A stretch of DNA of 64,000 bases, taken from Arsenophonus sp052174475. Lineage in GTDB: Bacteria; Pseudomonadota; Gammaproteobacteria; Enterobacterales; Enterobacteriaceae. The notes beneath the pieces were generated by a model. It was not told the DNA's origin. It searched no databases and worked only from the letters and a program-made list of their open reading frames with translations. Below, in pieces: positions 46,300 to 56,929 of the stretch. The DNA is taken from positions 62,001-126,000 of the forward strand of contig JBQMRO010000042.1 in NCBI GenBank assembly GCA_052174475.1, given 5' to 3'. Position 1 is the stretch's first letter. Each line of letters opens with the position of its first letter. The translations under genes were made by a program, and so were the position numbers.

Positions 46300-47640
46300 G
46301 GGTTGTGTCACAGGCTAGTTACCCCCTTATATTGAATGTTTTGTGAATCTGTTTTTCACCCTTAAATTAGATATTATTTAACACCATTGTTAAGGTTAAA
46401 TCCCTCTTAACCGATTCAAGTTTTTTGAACAGATGGAAACAGCTCAAATACCATTAAAATGCTTTGTTTTTCTCGAATCACAGAGTTTTCTTGCATCGGT
46501 TTCATATCTTTAAGTATCGCAAAACCCGATTCAATCAGATTCAGCGCTCTTATGATGCCCATATAGTACGCTGATGGAAAATCGTAGAATGCCAGAAACT
46601 CTTTTCGATCTTTTCCAGATTCTTCATCGCTGCCAGAATACGCTGAAATACTTGCCAACAAAACATCAAAGGTTTTATTATCGGCACTGCGTTCTCTGAT
46701 AGAATAACTTCTGCAGTTCATCCTTAACTTTCAATGCATTCCTTTGGTGGGTGAAAGTCACTACATTAGTTATTTGTGTATTTAACAGTATTTATATTGC
46801 ATGTCTGGAAATATCTTTACTTTTAAATTAAAAAAATAAGACACTATGTCTGTAGCAGACATGGAGATACAGCTAAGCAAATGCATTTACCAGTCATTGA
46901 AAAGTTATGCCAGTTTACTTCTAACATTCAATGATCTCCTTATAACGTAAGGAGCTTTTATTATATCTATTCGCAGCGCCGCTGGATAACGAGTAGTAGG
47001 TAAAGGCGATCATCTTGCGTGACAGGATGATATATGTCATTGTCCAATAAATAAACATAGTGCATATTGTTTAAATCACGCAGCTTCTATTACCTATGCT
47101 CTTCAAGTCATTACTGTTTCATATGTTGATTAGTTTCTGCATAGAGAAACCGTGCGTTTTTATCGAGAAAAGCGCCGCAGAGATTTATGAAAATCATCGC
47201 TAGATGTAATTATCAGTTAAAAAGCCATAGTAACGACTCTTCGCCGATTTTTATACGCTTCAGATAAGGCAGAGCAATAAGTTATTAACTTATTCTGTTT
47301 CTGCTGGAAAATTCCTAACCTTAGAAGGCACCTTAATCTCAATATCTCTAATACCTATCTGTATGGTTTTCCATAGTAAATAACTGTCACGGGCAACAGA
47401 TTACCGACCATCGATAAGCCGGCGTTTCAGTATCTTGTCGCAGTATTCTTTAGAGCTCCGTCTCAACAGACGATACCTTAATCAGCTACCTGGCAGCATT
47501 ACAAATCAATTTATGAAAAAGATCAAAGATAATATCTGATTTTACGGATATTTGTGTAGGGTAGATTTTTATGGCATATTATCTCTCTGTTGTTGATATA
47601 ACACATGAAATTAATTAATAGAATATGTCATCCATCTTAA
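46300..47640 (-). mobile_element. IS256-family insertion sequence relic
   Basis: The most diagnostic IS256 copy: its minus-strand frame at 46416-46721 (101 codons) contains DRKEFLAFYDFPSAY and IRALNLIESGFAIL, matching the C-terminal DR.ELLAFYDFPAEHW...IRT.NPIESTFATVR of IS256 mutator-type transposases, and ends near VFELFPSVQKT. The remaining gene, to about 47640, is broken. Aligns with the minus copies at 6530 and 53560. Confidence 0.8.
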
Positions 47641-47739
47641 AACTAAATATACTAGAAACAAGCATAATTTAGATGAGCTGAAAAGTCATTATTTTAATTT
47701 AGTTAAGAGCTTATAAGATTACTCAACATCAATATGATT

Positions 47740-47870
47740 TGCTATACAATCAGAAATTACTCTACCTATTAGTATTAGTATTAGGTAATAAAAATCGATT
47801 ACAGTTTATAAAAGATTGATTTAAGGTTAAACCTGAATTATTTAAAACCATACTGTCTATCCTGGATATG
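47740..47870 (+). mobile_element. IS481-family 3' end fragment
   Basis: Matches the last 130 bases of the IS481 copies ending near 4490 and 43255 (GCTATACAATCAGAAATTAC, TTTATAAAAGATTGATTTAA). A short internal triplication, TTAGTATTAGTATTAG, marks local slippage. It lies just beyond the IS256 relic. Confidence 0.6.
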
Positions 47871-48010
47871 AGACTTATTTTAAGCACTTTTTTAGTAAAT
47901 TTATCAATTAATTTATTTAATCGTTTAATTAGATTTATTTGTAGAATTGCTTCGCAAAACTAATTTTATTTACTTCAATAGCTGTTAATAAATCATTAAT
48001 AGCAGCGATT

Positions 48011-50200
48011 CTAATTTTCAGTTGGATCAACATCAATGTTCCATTTTACTTTTCGACTTTCAGGGTATGTTATAATTTCAGGTAAAATATGTGAAAGAAA
48101 TTGTTGTAAATAGACGCGCGAAGGATGCTGGAGTAATAATTGCCAGCGAAATCGACCTGCTCGCTTAGCCCGGATCGCCGGTAAAGGACCCATTAATAAA
48201 AGTTGTGAATCGCGCATGTTATGTTGTTCTATACATTGGCGGAGCTTGTTTAAAAAATCAAGTACAAATTGGTTATGATAATCTTCTGAACGTATCATGA
48301 TGTGACTACTATGTGGTGGTAAAAAAACATCGCTTCGTTCCGCTAATGTTTCTATCGCGAACGCGTTATATCCTTTTTTTAATAAGGTCCATAATAATGG
48401 ATGTTCAGGGTGGTAGGTTTGTAGAATTACTTCGCTATTTTTATCGGCACGTCCAGCCCGTCCAGATACTTGGATATAAAGTTGAGCAAATTTTTCTGTT
48501 GCCCGATAATCACTGGAAAAAAGTGCGCCATCTACATTCAGTAAAGCAACTAAAGTAACATCAGGAAAATGGTGTCCTTTAGCTAGCATTTGGGTACCGA
48601 TTAAAATTCGAGCACCACCTTTATAGACAGGTGCTAATTGTTTTTCTAATGCGTCTTTCCGCCGAGTAGAATCTTTATCAATGCGGGTAATTGGTATTTT
48701 AGGAAAAATTTGGTTAATCACTTCTTCTAACTGTTCAGTTCCTAAACCAACAGGGAGCAGATTCGTTGAGCCACAATATGAGCATTGTATTGGGGTTGGC
48801 AGTTGACTATTACAGTGATGGCAAGATAGCTGACGTTGGTGATGATGTAGTGTGTAATAATGATCACAACGTGAACATTCGGCAATCCAGCCACAATCAT
48901 GACAAATCAATATTGGTGAATAGCCACGACGATTTAAAAATAGTATTACTTGATTATTCGCTGCTAGATGATTTTCAATACGCTGAATTAATGGTTTTGA
49001 CATACCATATTTTAATGGCTGGCCTTTTAAATCAAGTAAATGTTGACTTACTGGTTTAGTGTTTCCTGCTCGTTGAGTTAGGTCTAGACGGTGATATTTT
49101 CCTTTCTCAACATTATAGAGACTTTCTAACGAAGGTGTTGCTGTACCCATAATAATTGGAATGTTCTCTTTTTTAGCGCGAAAAACAGCCAAATCACGGG
49201 CATGATAACGCCATCCGTCTTGTTGTTTGTAAGAATTATCGTGTTCTTCATCAATGATGATTAAGCCAAGATTAGCAAAGGCCGTAAATAATGCGGATCT
49301 TGTACCAATCACAATAGCGCTGTATCCCTTTTGTGCACGTAACCAAACTGCCAGTCGTTTACTATTATTTAATGCGGAATGTAGCACATCAACAGGTGCA
49401 TTAAATCGCTCACTAAATCGTTGAGTAGTTTGAAGAATAAGACTGATTTCAGGTACAAGAACTAATGCTTGTTTACCTTTTGCTAAAACCTTTTCAATAA
49501 CACTAAGATAGACTTCTGTTTTACCAGAACCTGTAATCCCTACTAATAACCAAGCCATAAAATTTAGTTTAGAATTTATTGCCTGCACCGATATTGACTG
49601 TTCTAGGTTAAGTTTTGGTTTTTCAGCACAGAGGTAAAAATTAGAATGCCAGATTTCTATTTTTGGTTGGATAGGTAATAGTTGAATTAATGTTTTCTTT
49701 TTTAATGCTTGTAGCGCACTTTTACTTAATTCATATTCTGTTATTTGATGATGATAAATGGGTTGTTTCTGTAGTAATGCGAGTGCTTGTTGCTGTTTTG
49801 GTACTCGTTTAAGCTGATTTATGGAAAAATTTTTACCTTGCTGAGTGATTTGCCATTGCCATACTGGAGTAAATGTTGCTGCTTTACCTTGTCGTAGTAA
49901 AACTGGTAACGCATGAAATAGTACTTCACCAATTGGATGATGATAATACTTAGCTCCCCAAAGAAGCAATGACCATAAATTATCCGAAAATAGCGATTCT
50001 TGATCTAAGATTTGTTTAATGTTTTTTAATTGTTCACTACTGAGCTTACTATTTTGATTATGTGATAATATAATACCTAAAGTAGTATGTTTTCCAAAAG
50101 GTAGTAATACCCGGCAACCTTTGATTGGTAAAGGAAGATTAGATTGGTATTCAAAAACGCGCATTAGCGGAACAGGAAGAGCTACTTGAACAATAGCCAT
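48011..50200 (-). CDS. priA: Primosomal protein N', replication restart helicase PriA
   Basis: PriA recognises stalled forks and D-loops and reloads DnaB, restarting replication away from oriC. The 729-residue frame is intact (E. coli 732). It shows the N-terminal 3' DNA-binding domain (MAIVQVALPVPLMRVFEYQ), Walker A GITGSGKT at 221-228, the DEEH box at 317-320, motif GTATPS near 352-357, and the zinc-binding insert with eight cysteines (433, 436, 442, 445, 460, 463, 473, 476), followed by GTQMLAKGHHFPDVTLV and the QVSGRAGR helicase motif. It is divergent from rpmE, the enterobacterial order. In E. coli cytR follows priA; here only IS relics do. Confidence 0.97.
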   Translation of the reverse strand: MAIVQVALPVPLMRVFEYQSNLPLPIKGCRVLLPFGKHTTLGIILSHNQNSKLSSEQLKNIKQILDQESLFSDNLWSLLLWGAKYYHHPIGEVLFHALPVLLRQGKAATFTPVWQWQITQQGKNFSINQLKRVPKQQQALALLQKQPIYHHQITEYELSKSALQALKKKTLIQLLPIQPKIEIWHSNFYLCAEKPKLNLEQSISVQAINSKLNFMAWLLVGITGSGKTEVYLSVIEKVLAKGKQALVLVPEISLILQTTQRFSERFNAPVDVLHSALNNSKRLAVWLRAQKGYSAIVIGTRSALFTAFANLGLIIIDEEHDNSYKQQDGWRYHARDLAVFRAKKENIPIIMGTATPSLESLYNVEKGKYHRLDLTQRAGNTKPVSQHLLDLKGQPLKYGMSKPLIQRIENHLAANNQVILFLNRRGYSPILICHDCGWIAECSRCDHYYTLHHHQRQLSCHHCNSQLPTPIQCSYCGSTNLLPVGLGTEQLEEVINQIFPKIPITRIDKDSTRRKDALEKQLAPVYKGGARILIGTQMLAKGHHFPDVTLVALLNVDGALFSSDYRATEKFAQLYIQVSGRAGRADKNSEVILQTYHPEHPLLWTLLKKGYNAFAIETLAERSDVFLPPHSSHIMIRSEDYHNQFVLDFLNKLRQCIEQHNMRDSQLLLMGPLPAIRAKRAGRFRWQLLLQHPSRVYLQQFLSHILPEIITYPESRKVKWNIDVDPTEN

Positions 50201-50426
50201 TATTAAGTGTTTCCAATAATTAGAGTGCAGATTATTTTTAATACATAAAAATAGAATATCACATTATTTAAATAAATTTTATTGCGCTATAAACAGATTT
50301 TCTGTATGTTTTATTATACTACCTTGGTTAGTAAGGTGGATTATCTAAGCACGATTGTTAATCGATTTGATGTATGATGTCTAGTGTTAGAGCTACATAG
50401 TGATGTGGTCTAAGTAGAGGTTTTCT

Positions 50427-50660
50427 ATGAAAAAAGAAATTCACCCTAAATATGAAAAAATTATTGCGACTTGTTCTTGTAGTAATGTAATGAAAATTAA
50501 ATCAACTGTTAATCGTGATCTGAATTTGGATGTTTGTAGTAAATGTCATCCATTCTATACAGGTAAACAGCGTGATGTAGCTTCTGGCGGCCGTGTTGAT
50601 CGCTTCAAACGGCGATTCAATATTCCAGGTATAAAAAATAATAATGCTAAAATAATATAA
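50427..50660 (+). CDS. rpmE: 50S ribosomal protein L31 (zinc-binding form)
   Basis: L31 bridges the large and small ribosomal subunits. The 77-residue product is the zinc (C+) type, with Cys16, Cys18, Cys37 and Cys40 in CSCSN and CSKCHPF, and the conserved ends MKKEIHPKYE and GGRVDRFKRRFNIPG. A few extra C-terminal residues (IKNNNAKII) go beyond the usual end. AGAGG lies about 7 bases before the ATG. Divergent from priA with 226 bases between. Confidence 0.97.
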   Translation: MKKEIHPKYEKIIATCSCSNVMKIKSTVNRDLNLDVCSKCHPFYTGKQRDVASGGRVDRFKRRFNIPGIKNNNAKII

Positions 50661-50670
50661 GTTAGAATTA

Positions 50671-50691
50671 TGTCCCTATAATATAGGGACA
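50671..50691 (+). terminator. Hairpin after rpmE
   Basis: A 9-bp perfect stem (TGTCCCTAT / ATAGGGACA) with a three-base loop lies 10 bases after the rpmE stop. It is well placed as the rpmE terminator, though the following sequence has no long T-run. Confidence 0.55.
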
Positions 50692-51234
50692 GTGCTCCTT
50701 ATCGCGGTGTTATCGTTATTTGAAATTAAATATTTTGAATTAAAAAAACAATTAAAACAAATAATAAATATTTCTATGTATATAGAAATATACGAGAATC
50801 TTTTTCTATGTCTAGCAAAATGGTTACTAGAATTATTCTTCTACTTAGCTGTGGGCGGCTACTTAGTTAAATTAATTAATAGAAGAATAAAAGAATAAAA
50901 GAATTTAGTTGCTAAATAAATATAGCCTTAATTGGAAAAAATTTGTTTAAAAAGTTTTTAAGATTCTATCGTTTATAGTTGAAATTAATATTGATAATTA
51001 ACTCATTACTTGATTTAAACGTAAAGTATTTTAGATTTCCAAATATATTAACATTTGAATTGTCATATGGTTATATTTGGTTATCTTTTAATTTTTTAAT
51101 AATTAAAATTGTGCAATTGAACTAATAATATTAACTATATATTAATTATTATTAGTTATTTATGAATCATTATATAGATCTTCGTCGCGTACCAATATAT
51201 CATCTAAAATAACTAATGAGAAATATAGTTAAAA
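50692..51234. other. AT-rich spacer with one short frame
   Basis: A GTG-started frame of 68 codons (50692-50898) encodes a Leu/Ile-rich peptide with one probable membrane segment (LLELFFYLAVGGYLVKLI). It begins within the rpmE hairpin and lacks a ribosome site, so I treat it as chance. Nothing else is seen. Confidence 0.4.
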
Positions 51235-51430
51235 ATAAAATATCATGATGATAAGACTCCATCATGATATAACTCTAACACATAAAAGTAGAGTTGCTAT
51301 TCAGGCCAGCAAGAGCCTGAATCTACTTTAGTTAGATATTATGATATCTCTAAATTTATCGTTGCTAAAGAGCAAAACAAGATAATCTTGATGATTGGCT
51401 ATGTTGGAAACGCATACTATTTTCCTAGAA
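51235..51430 (+). mobile_element. IS481-family 5' end fragment
   Basis: Shares the left-end pattern ATATCATGATGATAAG and the region CAGGCCAGCAAGAGCCTGAA / TCTACTTTAGTTA with the copies at 2500, 55080, 63795 and (reversed) 59306. The peptide pattern in the best-kept copies is QASKEPESTLVKRYG, the N-terminal helix-turn-helix of IS481-type transposases. The match ends after about 190 bases. Confidence 0.65.
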
Positions 51431-52207
51431 AATATAGAAGAGTTCAGTATTACTGGAATGCAGAAGATGGTAAGCAATCATGGAATTAATGAAAACATTA
51501 ATAAAAAATACAAACTCAGCAGGTAATCATGATTATATAGTTTTACTATCGGCATTCATAATCATATTGTGTTAAATAACACACCTAAAAAGACAGGAAG
51601 TAGTTGCAAAATTAACATAATAAATGCTTTTCATTACTCTAATGAAATGGTATAGTATCAGTTAAGAAATAAAAATATTTAGAATTTTTAAAACTTATAC
51701 ACTTATAAGAGTGTATACTCATTAGTTGCTTGGTCATTGTTATATTCATACTGATGAATATAACATGCCATATCAGCTTATATACTTTGAAAATATCGAT
51801 TGATAAAAGAGATCGATATTGCAATAAATTTAAAATTTTACTACATTGACAAATGTTAGTAGTTTTCTTGCAGAGAAATTTATAACTACGTCTGCCATCC
51901 ATCATTAATGCTATTCAGCTATCCTTTTAATCGATTAAAATAACTGTTCACATTTTAATGTGAAATTCCTATCAATAATTTTTCTGTTTACCTAACCTTA
52001 ATTAGGTGATATATTAATTTTTAATGTGTAAAGTTTTAATAAGTTAAATATCATTTTTGATATAACAATATATTTGTTAAATAATTTTAATAATTTTTTT
52101 CTAAAAAAAGATAATAAATAAGAAATAAAAAGCAATATTAACATTATATGTTTATATATGATTTCTTCATAGAAGATAAATCTATTAATCTAGAATAGAT
52201 CATTAAT
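51431..52207. other. Decayed spacer with an IS1595 end fragment
   Basis: Between 51905 and 52000 the sequence (CAGCTATCCTTTTAATCGATT, GTGAAATTCCTATCAATAAT) matches the left part of the minus-strand IS1595 copies (compare 55895-55990). The rest, including a minus-strand frame of 88 codons at 51639-51905, I cannot assign. From 52000 on it is extremely AT-rich. Confidence 0.45.
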
Positions 52208-53269
52208 CTATTCCGATTTTCTTTTAAAAATAATTCGCATTATGATATTGAAGTTTTCATGCATTGTTTTGTTTAATTTACTTAAAAGATATTTTATATA
52301 ATATAAATAACTTTCAAAGTATTTTTTTTGATATTTTAAATGTTTACTTTTTTTTAAAATTTCTTTATATGTTTTTGGTACAACTAACTTATGATTAACC
52401 CATGGTGAGTTCAATTTAGCTAATCTAAAGGTTTCATTTTCTACATAATCTGAAGTCCAATCATGCCAAGGTTTAGATAAACCAACAAAATGAATTAATA
52501 CTGAGTTGTAAGGAATTAAATATTTATTTCTTGATTTTACTTTTAGTAAAGCATCGATAGAAAAAAAAGTATTATATTTTATATCTATTAAATGTACTTT
52601 TTTATTTAAGCAAATATTTAACGCATCTTGATCTGGATAAATAAATTTATTCTTATTATTTAATTTCTTAAAAACTTTTGTTGTGATATTATTATTTTTA
52701 TATTTTATTAGATCGATATATAAAAATCCTGAATTGAAATACTTATTAGTATTTATTTTTAGTTTAGATTTATTTTTAGCTTCGCTATCATGAATAGCGA
52801 AGAGAATTATGTCATTTTCAAAATTCAATTTTTTTAAATCGTATATATTCCCTTTACAAAATATATCTGAATCTAAATATAGAATATTTTTTATTTTATT
52901 ATTCAAGTAGTCTGCTATTATTAATCTAAAATAGATAGCATAAGACCAGCAATAATTAGTTGGTAACTTTTTTAAATTTTCATCTTTAATAAGATAAATA
53001 GTTATTTTAGTGTTAGTTAGCTTTGCTAACTGTGAAAATAATCTTTTTTGCTCATCATTAAAGAAATCAGTAAAAACATGGAAATGAAAATTCATGTCTT
53101 TGTTATGCATTAATATCGAAGTGATAGAAACTCCTGTTCCAAATAGGAAATTTTTATCTATTCCATAAGCTATATTGAATAAATAATCTGAATACCTTAA
53201 TTCTTCATCAGAAAGATGAAGAATTTTTGTTATTAATTTAGTAGCTTCAAATTCATTTTCTTTAATCAT
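52208..53269 (-). CDS. GT8 family glycosyltransferase, LPS core WaaJ/RfaJ type
   Basis: An intact 353-residue glycosyltransferase family 8 protein, probably a cytoplasmic-face enzyme adding glucose or galactose to the LPS outer core. The GT8 signs are the N-terminal NIAYGIDKNFLFGTGVSITS block, the donor-binding region WSYAIYFRLIIADYL, the DxD metal motif at residues 133-135 in LYLDSDIF, the YPDQDALNICL block, and HFVGLSKPWH. The C-terminal tail resembles the extension of LPS-type members. Its exact acceptor cannot be told from sequence. Codon use is extremely AT-biased, with many Lys, Asn and Ile, more so than in neighbouring housekeeping genes. It has no linked LPS genes here. Confidence 0.88.
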   Translation of the reverse strand: MIKENEFEATKLITKILHLSDEELRYSDYLFNIAYGIDKNFLFGTGVSITSILMHNKDMNFHFHVFTDFFNDEQKRLFSQLAKLTNTKITIYLIKDENLKKLPTNYCWSYAIYFRLIIADYLNNKIKNILYLDSDIFCKGNIYDLKKLNFENDIILFAIHDSEAKNKSKLKINTNKYFNSGFLYIDLIKYKNNNITTKVFKKLNNKNKFIYPDQDALNICLNKKVHLIDIKYNTFFSIDALLKVKSRNKYLIPYNSVLIHFVGLSKPWHDWTSDYVENETFRLAKLNSPWVNHKLVVPKTYKEILKKSKHLKYQKKYFESYLYYIKYLLSKLNKTMHENFNIIMRIIFKRKSE

Positions 53270-53559
53270 TGTTACCCATTAAATAATAAGTATGTCTAAC
53301 GCACATTATGTTAGCTTTATTAAAGGACGAGGTTAACTATTAACTATTTAACTATTAACTATTAATTGCGTGTAAGTAGTTTTTCAGAAGATAGAATTTT
53401 TGTTCTTAGAATTTTGCCGAAGATATCACAAGGATATAGAAAAATAATTCACTATAATTATATGTATAAACATAATTATATTTTTATATAAAAATCATAT
53501 TTTTTATGAGATTTAAATTTTTTAAAGCCCTTAGTGTCATTTGGGGAGTTTAAAAAATT

Positions 53560-54895
53560 TTGTGTATGATGGCTATATTCTACTCTGATGTTTCATGAGT
53601 TTATTCTTTATTCTTAAAATTGAACGTTGTTAATAGCAGAGTCAGCAGCTTAAATCTCCCTTAGTTAATTCTGCTTATTTAAGCAGCTTGGAGGGATCTC
53701 AAGATAGATATCATTGAATGGTTGCTTTTCTCAAACTATAGTGCTTCGCGCGTTAGCTTCATAACCTTACTGTCATAAAATCCGATTCAATTAGATTCCT
53801 CATTTTTATTGACGTCCAGTGCCACTAATTGGCAGGCGTAGAATGCTAGCAGATCATCTCGCTTTTTCTCTAACTTCTTCATCGATTCAGTATAGTACTT
53901 CGCTAAAAACTTTACCAACAAAACATTAGACTTTATTATCGGCATCAGAGCTCTCTTCTACTCAAACCTCCAGAAGCTTACCTTAACATTTAGTTACATG
54001 CTTTTGTGGAGTGAAGCAATCTATTAGTTATTTTACATACCAATAACATTTATACTGCATATCCGAGATATCTTTGCCATTGCATTCTAAAAAATCAAAG
54101 GCAGAGTCTTCCGTAGCATAACCCTGTGAGATATAATCAAGTTATGCTCGCGCGGTCATCCAGAAGTTCGGCTCAATGCTGCTTCTGATTCTCAATAAAC
54201 ATCTTTGACTGCAATAAGTTCCTTATGTCCATATGCAATGCCGCCGACAATGAGTAGAAGGTAAAGGCGATTAGTTTGCCTGATAGAAAGGCATATGCTT
54301 CAGCATAGAAATAAACGTAGGTGCACACTTAAATCACATAGATACAATTCCTGTGTTTTTTAAGCTACTCCTGTTTTAGTCTGGGCTGGTGCTACTTGTA
54401 GAAAAGATCATGCGATTTTTACCGATAATTATAGAGTTTAGTGAAAATCACTGGTGGATAATGCCTCCGCATATATAAGGACATGATAGCAACTCTTTAA
54501 CGTTTTTATACGTTTAGATAAAGCAATGACAAGGAGGGGTATTGAAGGATATTTTATTTGCCACTGCGATCCCTTGACATTAGGTACTTTAATCTCAGTA
54601 TCACCAATACTTTATCTTGTTTGGCTCGCTGAGAAAATAACCGTTATGAACGACGCCATGAACGCTAATCAACAAGAAGACGTTTAGTACGTTATCGCAG
54701 CATGGCTTTAAACTCCACCTTAACAGCGCTGTCTATCAACTATCTACCACTATCACGGATAAGTTCATGTAATGGAGAGCGGGTGATATCTGATTTTGCG
54801 AATACCTATAGAGTAGACTTTTCATAGCATATCATCTCTTTGTTGTTTAAATTATCCATGAAATTAATCAATAGAATATGCCACCTTCTCCGAAC
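53560..54895 (-). mobile_element. IS256-family insertion sequence relic
   Basis: Aligns end to end with the minus copies at 6530-7870 and 46300-47640: the 3' end pattern TTCTACTCTGATGTTTCATGAG, the TCATTTTTATTGACG-like middle, and the 5' end CATATCATCTCTTTGTTG followed by GAAATTAATCAATAGAATAT. No readable frame of length. It lies about 290 bases from the start of the GT8 gene; a short TTAACTA repeat sits between them (53334-53362). Confidence 0.65.
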
Positions 54896-55079
54896 ATATA
54901 CACTAGAAATAACATACTTTAATAAAGTAGATTAGTAATTAAAATAGAAAAGTTAAAAAAATAAATAGATGCTAGGAAAGCAGAAAATATGCCAGCTAAA
55001 TATCTAAAATTAGATATATATCTGGATGATTATAGGAATCTCCTTACCCACCTTTTATTCGTGGGAATATGCTTATTGA

Positions 55080-55758
55080 GGAATATGGTTTAGGCCAAAA
55101 TATCATGATGATAAGGATTTATTGTCAGGCAACTAAAAATGCTTAAAATCAGAGGTGCTCTTCAGGTAAATAAGAACTTGCATCTACTTTGAATAAGCGT
55201 TACGACATCTTCGAACTTACCGTTGCTAAAGAGCAAAAATAAGATATTATTTATAATAATAGGCATATTTCTCATCGTTTTCTGACGACTGTTATTAGCC
55301 GCTTATCAAGAAGTTGTAGTTATTTCTGTAAAAACGCTTCCTCTCCCTCTTGACGATCTCCTGGCAGTCGTACTAGAATTTCTGAACTTCGTAGTACTTG
55401 ATCTGATCTGATCTCTTCTTTATGCCTGCATAAAGAAGAGAGGAATTTGCATGAAATGAGTTAAGAGAAATTCCCTGACAAAATATAAATCGTTTAAAAG
55501 GCACAAGCCTGATTATTTTCACGTAGATGTGAATATATTCCGAAATTATAAATGAAATTTTACGATGTTATATTTTCATAGGGATGATGTAAATCATGTT
55601 ACTTGCATACGATGGGTTTTTATTCGTCTTAAGAAGGTCAAAAATACAGTTAACGCTCGATGCTTCTTAGGTAATCTTAATTGAGTCTGGCTATCTCATC
55701 GATATTTATAAACAATAACAAAGAATTCACAGACCGCCTTTTTTTGCGAAAACATAGC
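55080..55758 (+). mobile_element. IS481-family insertion sequence relic, 3' end removed by an IS1595 relic
   Basis: The clearest IS481 copy. Plus-strand fragments read TLPLPLDDLLAVVLEFLN (about 55335-55390), HKPDYFHVDV (55500-55530), IRWVFIRLKKVKNTVNARCF (about 55605-55665), that is the LDDLLAVVREFLNP, DVKYLP, and RATRWVFVRI...NARRFL blocks of the DDE transposase. Broken by several stops. The unit stops where the IS1595 relic begins. Confidence 0.8.
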
Positions 55759-56782
55759 TATGCTGGCAAAGATATTATACCTTGCTCTTAGAGCAATTTT
55801 TAGCTACAGCTGTGTTTCAATTGTTGTAGTTTTTACACAATTTTATCCAGGCCATATATTTCTGGTAAATAAAACAACACTACACATAGAATCTGCTTAG
55901 CTATCCTTTTAATGGGGGGTCTGATATCACTGCTCACATTTTGAATATGAAATTCCTTACTAACAGCTCTCTAATTATTCAACCATTATTAAACAGTGGT
56001 GATTAATTTTATGTTTACTGGCAAAGATTTTGCACTATTTAGCTCCATTCGAGCAAAGGATGAACTCTTTATCAATAAAAATCTCAAGAAAACGGCTAAC
56101 ACATTTTACATTAGACTCTTTAATAATCTCATCGCTTACATAGCCCTGTTAATCTATGCCGATTAAGGCTGTGCGATTTATTTCTTTTTTTTCATCTCCT
56201 ACTCTTTCACGTCTTCTAGCTTTCCTATGTGGAATATAACATTTTTTTAAGGGATTCAGGAAAAATGTTTTTCGACGTCAACAATACCATTTAATGAATT
56301 TATCTTGGTTGTTACGCTAAATCAAGAAAGTAATGACGCTAATTTGAACGCTGTTTTAAATCAATGACTGTTTGTTTTTCTGACTCCCATAAAATTTAAG
56401 CTATTCAACATATATAGCGGATAATTAAACAATTTATCTTTGTGATCTAGTTTCGCTAGAAGACTTCCAGTAAGATTCTTAACATTTCCTGGAATTCGTG
56501 GATTTTGCAATAATATCGCTGCAACCCTAAAATGAATATTTCTAATAGATGACATGTTCACTGTGAGAATATGGACAGAATAAAATGGAGTGAGTTGCTT
56601 CAATATATGAATCGAGATCATCTAACGGATTATTACTGAGCTAACTAATGAGATGCAGCTTTATCATGTTGTAGGAAGTGAGAAAGAATTTCTTTAATTT
56701 AGATGACTATTTGCTTTTTCATGGCAAGCTTTATAATAAAAGTTTTCTTACAGTATAAATAGATTTCCTCTACCAATAACCA
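55759..56782 (-). mobile_element. IS1595-family insertion sequence relic
   Basis: Inserted next to or within the IS481 relic on its left. The minus-strand frame at 56361-56621 contains NLTGSLLAKLDHKDKLFNYP and YMLNSLNFMGVRKTN, matching the zinc-domain exit and helix-turn-helix of IS1595-type transposases (FNALTGSSLARLRHKDKW, MLDSLTLRKSAKQTG). Ends carry GCTGGCAAAG and, at the right, CCTCTACCAATAACC. Broken elsewhere. Confidence 0.78.
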
Positions 56783-56929
56783 CCTTTGCTAACTAGCTTA
56801 TAAAAAGCATAAATCTACTAAATTAATAAGATAATATACGACTTCATATTATCAACCTGCTGGGTTATCTAAACCGAAGTTCTTTATTGATCTCCTTACA
56901 AAAATTAATAATAACAGGATCGACTGAAT

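Noticed and set aside
48313..49059. Plus-strand frames of 81 and 97 codons
   Set aside because: Antisense shadows of the intact priA gene.
50692..50898. A small membrane-like peptide frame after rpmE
   Set aside because: GTG start falls in the rpmE hairpin and no ribosome site is seen; AT-rich chance frames of this size are common here.
53334..53362. Repeated TTAACTA units near the GT8 gene, considered as a small CRISPR-like or regulatory array
   Set aside because: Units are about 7 bases with no spacers; a simple short tandem repeat.
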